Shown here piece by piece: positions 26,010 through 33,088 of a stretch of 64,000 bases of DNA; the first letter of the stretch is position 1; each line of letters starts with the position of its first letter. The translations under genes were made by a program, and so were the position numbers. Source of the stretch: Rhodococcus opacus B4 (GTDB lineage: Bacteria > Actinomycetota > Actinomycetes > Mycobacteriales > Mycobacteriaceae); NCBI RefSeq assembly GCF_000010805.1, contig NC_012522.1, positions 5,828,001 through 5,892,000 on the forward strand, written 5' to 3'. The notes beneath the pieces were generated by a model, which searched no databases, was not told the origin of the DNA, and saw only the letters and a list, made by a program, of their open reading frames with translations.

Positions 26010-27323
26010 TCAGGGGCGGTCGGCGGGCACAGGATTCTGCTGGGGATCCCACTCGACCAACACGTGCTCGGGTCCCCGGAACGAGGTGTTGGGAAGGTAG
26101 GAGAATTCCTGTCCAGCGACGAGTGACATGTGCGGCAGGCGTCGCGAGACCTCTTCGAGGAAGACCTTCATCTCCAACCGCGCCAGCGTCGCGCCCAGGC
26201 ACGTGTGGCTGCCGATTCCGAATGTCAAGTGGCGCCGGGCGTTTCCGCGGTGTATGTCGAAGTCGTCGGGCTCGGGGAACATCGAGTCGTCGCGGTTCGC
26301 CGACGCCATGACGATCAGCAGTCGACCGCCGGCCGGGATGTCGACTCCGCCGACAGTGGTGTCAACCACGGCCTTGCGGCGCCAGGCGACGACGGATCCG
26401 CTGTAGCGGAGGCATTCCTCGATGGCCTTGGGGATCAGCGTGGGGTCGGCGCAGATCTCTTCCCAGGAGCTGCGGTTCTCGAGCAGGGTGCGGAACGCGT
26501 TACCGGTGGCGTTGGTGGTGGTTTCGTGCGCGGCCACCACACCACTCATCATGATGTTCTGCAGGTAGTTGTCGTCGAAGAGGTCGGGGTGCTGCCGCTG
26601 CATCTCGATCGCGTGGGGGATCCACCCCTTCGCGTTCGGGTCGGCCTTGAGTTTGTCGACCAGGCCACCGGCGAATTCCCAGAACTTCCCCATCCCGGTA
26701 GCGACTCGAGTCTGTTCGTCTCCGGTGGGGTGTCCCCAGGTGAACAGGGTCTGCTGCATCCCGAAGTGGCGGCAGGTCTCGATGTCCTCGTCGGGCACGC
26801 CGAGGAAAATGAGCGCGACGATGCAGGGGACTTCGTAGAGCAGATCGCCGATCAGGTCGGCCCGACCATCCTTGATGACCCGGTCCAGGTAGGTGTTGAC
26901 GACCTCGCGGATCTTCGGTTCGAGGGTGGCGACGTTTTCGGCTTCGAACGGCTGCAGCAGCAGTCGGCGACGTTCGGTGTGGATCGGCTCGTCCTCGTTC
27001 ACGATGGTCGGGCCGGGAGCGAACTGATAGCTGCCGAGGATCTGCAGCGCCTCGTCACTGATCGGGGTGATCTGGTCGAGAGTGATCGACGGGGAGAACA
27101 CCGACGGTGTCTTGAAGATCTGCTTGATGTCCTCGTAGCGGGTGACCACCCAGTAGTCGAGCAGTGGACTGTAGAACACCGGCTCTTCTTTGCGGGCTCC
27201 CCGCAGCGACGAGGATGGATCGACCTGGTAGGCGCCCTGGAACGGATCGAAGCCTGCCGCCATACCTGAGACGGGGCATCCGGTCGGGCTTTTCACGCCT
27301 TCCGGCGCGTGATCGACGGTCAT
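26010..27323 (-). CDS. thcB: cytochrome P450 ThcB (CYP116-type)
   Basis: A 437-residue soluble P450. It has the I-helix 'GVVAAHETTTNATG' (~258), ExxR in 'AIEECLRYSG' (~300), and heme loop 'FGIGSHTCLGATLARLE' with the Cys ligand (~376). The N-terminus 'GCPVSGMAAGFDPFQGAY' is typical of CYP116A. ThcB in Rhodococcus NI86/21 N-dealkylates thiocarbamate herbicides and atrazine; relatives dealkylate ethers. GGAGGAG precedes ATG 27323. It is the first gene of the thc unit and divergent from thcR. The natural substrate here may be an alkoxy-aromatic, an inference from its position beside agcA and aphC. Confidence 0.92.
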   Translation of the reverse strand: MTVDHAPEGVKSPTGCPVSGMAAGFDPFQGAYQVDPSSSLRGARKEEPVFYSPLLDYWVVTRYEDIKQIFKTPSVFSPSITLDQITPISDEALQILGSYQFAPGPTIVNEDEPIHTERRRLLLQPFEAENVATLEPKIREVVNTYLDRVIKDGRADLIGDLLYEVPCIVALIFLGVPDEDIETCRHFGMQQTLFTWGHPTGDEQTRVATGMGKFWEFAGGLVDKLKADPNAKGWIPHAIEMQRQHPDLFDDNYLQNIMMSGVVAAHETTTNATGNAFRTLLENRSSWEEICADPTLIPKAIEECLRYSGSVVAWRRKAVVDTTVGGVDIPAGGRLLIVMASANRDDSMFPEPDDFDIHRGNARRHLTFGIGSHTCLGATLARLEMKVFLEEVSRRLPHMSLVAGQEFSYLPNTSFRGPEHVLVEWDPQQNPVPADRP

Positions 27324-27409
27324 TCGTCTCCTCCAAATTTGGATATAGGAGCTGTTGAGTGATTCCTGATGAGCGTATGATTCAGGTCACATGACGCGCT
27401 ATCCTGTGA

Positions 27410-27441
27410 GCGCAGCAATATAGCCAATTGGCGCAATAACT
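27410..27441. promoter_or_regulatory. 21-bp-spaced direct repeat, probable ThcR site
   Basis: GCGCAGCAATA starts at 27410 and GCGCAATAACT at 27431, exactly 21 bp apart, in the 162-bp thcB-thcR divergent promoter. Two direct half-sites two helical turns apart are the standard layout for AraC/XylS activators. Assignment to ThcR rests on position. Confidence 0.6.
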
Positions 27442-27485
27442 GAATCGTTCTCGATTTAGTGAGACCAGAGAGACCGACAAAGTAG

Positions 27486-28490
27486 ATGACCGAAGACCCG
27501 GATCGCGGAAACGGCACGAAGACGTTTCTTTCCGACGATATCGACGAGGCGCGGGCCATCGGCAGCGATCTCTACTACCCCCATGAGGTTCGCGTCCTCG
27601 GAGACGAGCACATTTTTCAGATGCGAATGACTGCCGCCTCGTTCGGTCCCGTCACGCTCGGCCGGCTGGATTATTCGACCGAGGTGGAAATCTTCACCAA
27701 CGAGCTGCGCGACTCCTATCAGGTGAACATCCCGATGCGGGGGGAGCTGGTCACCGGGTCTGGTCGCGCCCGGACCGTGGCGACCCCCCACCGCGCCGCG
27801 GTCTACCGGTGCGACCAACGGACCCTGCTGCGTGGGTGGGCCTCGCCCTATCCGACCCCGGTGCTGGCCCTGAAGATCGATCGCCGGGCACTCGAGGATC
27901 AACTCGCGGCACGGTTGGGAACCGAGATCGTCGACCCGATCGTCTTCGGCATGGACCTCGATCTGGACACCGTCGTCGGCCGTCAATGGCTTTCACTGGT
28001 CGAAGGTCTGTCTCATCAACTCGACAGTCCCGAGGCGTTGGCGCTGCATCCCATCGTCTCGACGCCGATGGCCGAGTGCTTGATGAGCGGGCTTCTCGTC
28101 GCCGCGGAGCACGACTACAGGGCAAGGCTGTACGAACCCGAGCCGGCCCTGCCGGGAATTGTCCGGCTCGCCGTCGATTACCTCGAGGCGCACGCGCAGC
28201 AGCCCCTGACGGTGGCGCAGGTCGCCAAGAACGTCGGGGTGAGTGTGCGGTCTCTGCAGGTAGGGTTCCAGAACTCGTTGGGTACGACGCCGATGCGGCA
28301 GCTGAAGATCATTCGCATGCAGAAGGCGCGCAAAGACCTGCTCAAGGCGGACCCGGCGAACGAGGGTGTCACCGAGATCGCACAGCGGTGGGGGTTCCTG
28401 CACGTCGGCCGGTTCGCCGGGGAGTACAAGGAGACCTTCGGAGTGAGTCCGTCGGAGGACCTGCGCACGGTGCCGTTCCGTAGCAGATGA
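27486..28490 (+). CDS. thcR: AraC/XylS-family regulator ThcR
   Basis: A 334-residue regulator: sensor domain with 'HRAAVYRCDQRTLLRGW' (~100), C-terminal double HTH ('LTVAQVAKNVGVSVRSLQVGFQNSLGTTPMRQLK', then 'EIAQRWGFLHVGRFAGEYKETFG'). It matches the ThcR/EthR type that activates the adjacent P450 operon when its substrate is present. It starts at ATG 27486, divergent from thcB, and ends against a strong hairpin (28492-28533) facing the agcB 3' end. Confidence 0.9.
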   Translation: MTEDPDRGNGTKTFLSDDIDEARAIGSDLYYPHEVRVLGDEHIFQMRMTAASFGPVTLGRLDYSTEVEIFTNELRDSYQVNIPMRGELVTGSGRARTVATPHRAAVYRCDQRTLLRGWASPYPTPVLALKIDRRALEDQLAARLGTEIVDPIVFGMDLDLDTVVGRQWLSLVEGLSHQLDSPEALALHPIVSTPMAECLMSGLLVAAEHDYRARLYEPEPALPGIVRLAVDYLEAHAQQPLTVAQVAKNVGVSVRSLQVGFQNSLGTTPMRQLKIIRMQKARKDLLKADPANEGVTEIAQRWGFLHVGRFAGEYKETFGVSPSEDLRTVPFRSR

Positions 28491-28491
28491 C

Positions 28492-28533
28492 GATCCCGCG
28501 GAAGTGATCGTGTCCATTCACTTCCGCGGGATC
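28492..28533. terminator. bidirectional terminator hairpin
   Basis: A perfect 16-bp stem: GATCCCGCGGAAGTGA at 28492-28507 pairs with 28518-28533 around a 10-nt loop. It lies between the convergent thcR and agcB genes and so separates the two P450 systems. Confidence 0.75.
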
Positions 28534-28593
28534 GGTGCCGTCCGGATCCGTCAGCGCCAACGTCTTGATCCGGAGGGGGAGGGGGCGTAGTGG

Positions 28594-29631
28594 CTACTGC
28601 ACCACGGCGGCCAGGTTCGGTGCGGCGATCGTGAACTCTTCACGGAAGATCAGCCGGGGCGCCATCCGCCGTCGCTTGAGGGCCTTGACCGCCGCCTCGA
28701 CCATTGCCGGCGGTCCGCACAGGTAGGCGCTCATGCCCTTGCAGGACGAGAAGTCGTCGAGCACGACCTCGGTCACCATGCCCATGGCCCCGTCCCACTG
28801 TTCCTCGCTCAGCGCGGGGCGGTAGTGAAAGTGCTCATGCTGCTGTGCGAGGTCACGGAAGAAGTCGACGTCGTATAGATCCTCCTGGCGGCGTCCACCG
28901 TGGTAGAGATACAACTCCGGAACCAGGCGCTCGGCCAACGCATGCTGGACGATCGACTTCAACGGCGCCAATCCGGTACCACCGCCGATCAAGATCGCGG
29001 CCTCGTCCTGCTGCTTGACCAAGTTGAACTGGCCCAACGGCCCACGCAGAGAGATGCGTTCACCGACCTGCATCGGCCCGAAAATCCACCCGTCAGTGGC
29101 CAGACCCCCGGTGGTGAGTTTGACGTGGAATTCCAGGTTCCGCGTCTCCGTCGGCGGATTGGCCAGCGAGTACTGCCGGCCGACGTTGTGCCCGGGGACG
29201 ATCAACTCGACGTACTGACCGGCATTGAACAGCATCGGCGTATCCACCTCGACCATGAGCCGGCGGGTATTCGCAGCGATGTCCTCGAGTACCGTCACCG
29301 TGCCCTCGTAATCACGCAGTGGGAAGTGCGGAAGTCCGTCGTCCCCGGCTCCGCCGATCGGTTCGACCGTCAGATCGGAGCAGGGGGTCGCCATACAGCC
29401 GAGAGCCAAACCTTCGGCGCGCTCGTCCGTGGTCAGGGTGTACTCGGGGGATTCGTTGTGGCGTACCTCCCCGCACAGCACCTTGAGTTTGCAGGTGCCG
29501 CAGGTGCCCTGGGTGCACGAGTGCGGAAGCCATTCGTTCGCCCGCAGCGCCGCATCGAGGATGGATTGGTCTTCGGCAACGGTGATGTCCGAATTCTTAC
29601 CCTGGATACGGACCGTGTAGTTATTAGCCAT
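28594..29631 (-). CDS. agcB: three-domain P450 reductase, GcoB/AgcB type
   Basis: A 345-residue NADH reductase with an N-terminal plant-type [2Fe-2S] domain ('CTQGTCGTCKLKVLCGEV', ~38-55, fourth Cys at ~80), then an FAD domain ('RQYSLANPP', ~168) and an NAD domain ('IGGGTGLAPLKSIV', ~230; 'CGPPAMVEAA'). This single-chain layout is that of GcoB, the partner of CYP255A P450s. ATG 29631 is chosen (MANNYTVRIQGKNSD); the open frame upstream lacks a ribosome-binding site. It is 96 bp downstream of the P450, presumably the same transcript. Confidence 0.93.
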   Translation of the reverse strand: MANNYTVRIQGKNSDITVAEDQSILDAALRANEWLPHSCTQGTCGTCKLKVLCGEVRHNESPEYTLTTDERAEGLALGCMATPCSDLTVEPIGGAGDDGLPHFPLRDYEGTVTVLEDIAANTRRLMVEVDTPMLFNAGQYVELIVPGHNVGRQYSLANPPTETRNLEFHVKLTTGGLATDGWIFGPMQVGERISLRGPLGQFNLVKQQDEAAILIGGGTGLAPLKSIVQHALAERLVPELYLYHGGRRQEDLYDVDFFRDLAQQHEHFHYRPALSEEQWDGAMGMVTEVVLDDFSSCKGMSAYLCGPPAMVEAAVKALKRRRMAPRLIFREEFTIAAPNLAAVVQ

Positions 29632-29727
29632 TTCCGACAGTGCTCCAATCCAATAAAAATGCTTCCGAAGTGCGCGATCCATTAATCTCCGGACCGGACA
29701 CTTCGGACCTCCGGAAATGTGATTCCG

Positions 29728-30942
29728 TTACACTTCCCATTTAACGAACAATTGCTTCGGTCCACGGAAACCCCAGCCCCAGAAATCGACCTCGTGAGCC
29801 TCGTCGCGTTCCAGGTTCGGAATGGCCTCGAGCAGTTCCTCCAGGCCGATCCGGATAACCGAGTTGGCGAAATAGGTACCCGCGCAGGCGTGCTTTCCAC
29901 CACCGAATGTCATGTTCGGAAGCAGGGCCCGATCGATATCGAATTCAGTCGGGGCGTTGTAGGCGTTCTCGTCCTGGTTGGCCGAGCCATAGGAGAGCAT
30001 CACGATCGACCCCTCCGGCAGTGTCACGCCACCGACCTCGACCTCGTGCGCGGCGCGCTTGACCACGGCAGACCAGATCGGCGCCACCCAGCGCATGCCT
30101 TCCGAGACCGCCCGGGGGATCAACGCCGGGTCGTCGACGACCCGTTCGAGCTGTTCGGGCTTGGTGAACAGTCCTGCCAGCGTGGTCGCCATCGCGTGCC
30201 CCGGCTCCTGCATCGCTCCGAGGAGGAAGACGTACAGGTTGGGGTAGATGACATCGCGGCTGCGGGTCTCACCTTCGGGCATACCGTCGTGCAGCCAGTG
30301 GGAGATCGCGGTGTGATCGGGTTCCTTGATCCACTTGTCGATCTTGGGATCGACGTGGGCGATGATCTCGGCCTTGGCCTCGTCGCCGGGGATGAATCCG
30401 TCCGGGTTGGCGAATTCGCCGTTCTCGTCGACCGCGGCGTTGGTGAAGGACACGCTCAGCTTGTGGAACCATTCGCGAAGCTTGTCGGTACCGACGTCAT
30501 CGAGTCCGAGGAGATCGCCGAGAGCACGAACGCTGACCGGCTCGCAGTACGCAGCCACGATGTCGGCGTTTCCGTCGTTCTCGATCTCGGCGAGTCGCTG
30601 ACGTGCGAAGGGGCGCACCAGATTATCGATGTACTTGTCGACCGCTGAGGGCTGCAGGTGCGGTTCGACCATGTCCCGCAGCTTGCGGTGTTCGTCGCCG
30701 TTCGTGTTGAGCAGTGCGCCGGGTCCGAAGGTGCGGCCTCCGGCCGCAGAGATGACGGCCGGCCAGTTCTCGGCGTCCTTGGCGATGTCGGCGCACAGTT
30801 CCTTCGTCGACACGATGTACATGCCCAGCGCAGGGACGAAGGCTACAGGGGCCTCCTTCCTCAGACGCTCGTAGAACGGATAGGGGTCAGTCTCGAGCTC
30901 TTCGATCGTGATCTCGTCGATGAAACTCTGGGTGGAAGTCAT
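29728..30942 (-). CDS. agcA: cytochrome P450 CYP255A, (alkyl)guaiacol O-demethylase
   Basis: A 404-residue P450 that aligns along its length with GcoA: 'SFTNAAVDENGEFANP' (~163), atypical I-helix 'LLGAMQEPGHAMA' (~240) lacking the usual acid-alcohol pair, ExxR in 'EGMRWVAP', 'IWSA' (~290), heme loop 'FGGGKHACAG' and C-terminus 'WGWGFRGPKQLFVKWEV'. CYP255A enzymes O-demethylate guaiacol (GcoA) or 4-alkylguaiacols (AgcA) to catechols and formaldehyde. Placement beside aphC, and Val where GcoA has Thr296 in my remembered alignment, favour AgcA. GcoA remains possible. The symbol is given with moderate confidence; the family is certain. Confidence 0.88.
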   Translation of the reverse strand: MTSTQSFIDEITIEELETDPYPFYERLRKEAPVAFVPALGMYIVSTKELCADIAKDAENWPAVISAAGGRTFGPGALLNTNGDEHRKLRDMVEPHLQPSAVDKYIDNLVRPFARQRLAEIENDGNADIVAAYCEPVSVRALGDLLGLDDVGTDKLREWFHKLSVSFTNAAVDENGEFANPDGFIPGDEAKAEIIAHVDPKIDKWIKEPDHTAISHWLHDGMPEGETRSRDVIYPNLYVFLLGAMQEPGHAMATTLAGLFTKPEQLERVVDDPALIPRAVSEGMRWVAPIWSAVVKRAAHEVEVGGVTLPEGSIVMLSYGSANQDENAYNAPTEFDIDRALLPNMTFGGGKHACAGTYFANSVIRIGLEELLEAIPNLERDEAHEVDFWGWGFRGPKQLFVKWEV

Positions 30943-31094
30943 GGTGCTCCTTCTGCTTCGGGCCCGCGTGCAGTGGGGACTCGCGCTGGTTCACTCGTGC
31001 GAACCGACAACCGAGCGAAAGTGGATGAGTTCAGGTGTGAGGTGCGGTGGCTCGATCGACCAGATCCGATCACCGGCCCAGTTGGAATGTGGTA

Positions 31095-32180
31095 TCAGGA
31101 CGCAGGTGTGCCGGCGACGGCGCGGGAGTGGTCGATCTCGTCCGGGACCGCCTGCTCGGCAGCCGCTGCGTCGGGGCCGGGACCGCCGGGGCCGAAGTGC
31201 GCGTACTTCTCGATGTGCTGGTCGAGCGAGAGCGGGCTCGGGGTGCCGTAGGTGAAGTAGGTCTCCCACGGAAGCTTCGCGCCGCCGATCGCCAGCCCGG
31301 TGTCGATGTCGGACATCTGCCAGGTCTTGGTCTCACCGTCCGGGTCGAGGTGCAGGTACCCGACCTCACCGAACAGTTCGATGCGGTTGCCACCGGGTTC
31401 GAAGACGTAGAGGAACTGGGCCTGGGTGATGCCGTGCTTGTCGGGGCCGGCTTCGATGCGAATGTCGTAGTCGCGGAACATCTCCACCGCGTCGATGTTG
31501 TGCTGGCCGGTGCCGTAGTAGAACGCGAGGTGGTGCATCTTGCCGCGTTCGCCCTGCGCGTCCCGCAGACACGCGACCTCGTGGCCGAGGATGTTCGAAC
31601 TCATCCACGCGCCGATCTCGGTGTCACCGTCGACGACGCGTTCGGTGGTCCGGAACCCGAGGTGGCGCTCGAAGGAGTTCTTCACCGCGCTGACGTCGCT
31701 GGCGAGTAGGTTCAGGTGGTCGATGCGCTTGACGGGGATGCCCTGCAGCGGCTTCTTGGACGGGCGGGTGAGGATCTTGGACTGCAGCTCGGGCGGGGCC
31801 TGGTACTTCTCGACCTCCCAGAGCAGTTCCAGGTTGTGCCCGTCCGGGGACTGGTAGGTGAAGGTCTTGCCGTACCCGAAGTCGCTCTCACGCCACGCTC
31901 CGTCGACGTTGGCGTCCTTGAGCGAGGCTGCCCGCCGTTCGAGCGCCTCCGGGGAGCTGGTGCGCAGCGCCGCGTGGCCGAGTCCGGCCTGGGTGGATTC
32001 GGTGACCTTCAGGCTCCACTGGTACGGGTCTTCGTAGGCGCGCAGGTAGACCGACTGCCCCTCGGTGTGGGTGATGTACATCCCGAGGAACTTGGTGAAG
32101 AAGTCCACCGTTTCCTGCGGCTTGGGGCTCAGCAGTTCGGCACGGGCGAGATGGGAAATCTCGAACCGAGGGTCACTCAT
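31095..32180 (-). CDS. aphC: alkylcatechol 2,3-dioxygenase, AphC-type (copy 1)
   Basis: A 361-residue type I extradiol dioxygenase. Fe ligands: His in 'KRIDHLNLLASD' (~172), His in 'KMHHLAFYYG' (~237) and Glu in 'GGNRIELFGE' (~288). It ends in a ~60-residue tail with 'FGPGGPGPDAA'. It is almost identical to copy 2 at 49259: I see only Pro4/Ser4 and Thr/Ala four residues from the end, plus silent changes. Upstream of agcA-agcB on the same strand (153-bp gap), it would cleave the alkylcatechols they produce. GGAGAACGAC precedes ATG 32180. The two copies have different promoters. Confidence 0.93.
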   Translation of the reverse strand: MSDPRFEISHLARAELLSPKPQETVDFFTKFLGMYITHTEGQSVYLRAYEDPYQWSLKVTESTQAGLGHAALRTSSPEALERRAASLKDANVDGAWRESDFGYGKTFTYQSPDGHNLELLWEVEKYQAPPELQSKILTRPSKKPLQGIPVKRIDHLNLLASDVSAVKNSFERHLGFRTTERVVDGDTEIGAWMSSNILGHEVACLRDAQGERGKMHHLAFYYGTGQHNIDAVEMFRDYDIRIEAGPDKHGITQAQFLYVFEPGGNRIELFGEVGYLHLDPDGETKTWQMSDIDTGLAIGGAKLPWETYFTYGTPSPLSLDQHIEKYAHFGPGGPGPDAAAAEQAVPDEIDHSRAVAGTPAS

Positions 32181-32795
32181 GTCGTTCTCCTTCGTTGCCT
32201 GCGCTGCGATGGCAGCGCCACTGGCCGACTTGGACGGGGCTGGGTGCGCACCACTGGTGATCCAGCCAGTCGAAGTGGGCGTGATCCGAATCACCGGCTG
32301 GGCGCTACACGATTCAGAATCAGTGAATAAGCGACGAAAATCACCCCGCTAGCGCTCGGTAACTGCGAAACTCTGCGTCCAGCGGATGTCCGCAACGCTT
32401 GTCTGCGTTTTCTGGACTTTCGCGCGTGCAGACGGCCCCGAAGCGCCGACCGAGACCGGGTCAACGACACCTCCGCGGGTTTGCCAGCTGAGAGGCTTCA
32501 CGTAGAAGGTCAGTCCGCGTCTAACGGCCGAAGTTGGCGTGCGGCAACTCGTCCGTCACTGACACAGACCCCGTGCCGGGCTCGACCGCGAGGATCTCAT
32601 TCAGTCTGGAGCCTCTTCGTGTCGAGTCAGATGAGCGGTGTTGCCGTCTGTCCCGACTAACCGACTTCGACGTGGTCTCCGAGGGCTGTGTGTTCGACAG
32701 TTCCGGCAACGATGCCAGGGCAAGGACGTCATGCGGCAACATCGGTGGATCGAACGGCGAGTCGGCGTTAGTTCGCGATCGGCAAAGGAGAGAGC
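32181..32795. other. 615-bp intergenic region between divergent units
   Basis: Separates aphC copy 1 (minus) from the small gene at 32796 (plus). No frame here has a domain or a ribosome-binding site. It must hold the aphC1-agcAB promoter; an A/T-richer patch (32318-32343, ATTCAGAATCAGTGAATAAG) is the likeliest promoter/operator zone. The regulatory module found before aphC copy 2 is not present. Confidence 0.5.
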
Positions 32796-33038
32796 GTGGA
32801 TAGTCAGGATTCGGCGATCCTCGAGCTCGCGTGTCGCTGGTTGCCGTATGGCGGGCCGCCGCCCGAAGAAATCCTGGTCGATTTCGGTATGGCGGAACTC
32901 CGATTCGATCAGCAACTTCTCAAAATCCTTGGCAGTATGTCCTCGCGTCATCTCTCCGACGTTGACCGGATCATGCTCCAAAAGCAGCTGCTGGAGCGGC
33001 GGGAACGAAGAAGGCGTTCGAACATTCCTGTCCCCTAG
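32796..33038 (+). CDS. small DUF3263-like protein (copy 2 of 3)
   Basis: An 80-residue protein (begins MDSQDSAILELACRWLPYG, ends SNIPVP) with the same pattern as the genes at 23027 and 37456 ('GGPPPEEILVDFGM', then 'FDQQLLKIL'). A GTG start at 32796 follows AAGGAGAG. The FdhF-type oxidoreductase starts 50 bp downstream on the same strand, so the two are probably co-transcribed. Confidence 0.72.
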   Translation: MDSQDSAILELACRWLPYGGPPPEEILVDFGMAELRFDQQLLKILGSMSSRHLSDVDRIMLQKQLLERRERRRRSNIPVP

Positions 33039-33088
33039 TAGGCGGTTCCGGATTCTCAACCTCATAGCTGTTCGACGAAAGCGCTGAC

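Noticed and set aside
26130..27269. A 379-residue plus-strand frame
   Set aside because: Antisense shadow of thcB; Val/Gly/Asp-rich without motifs.
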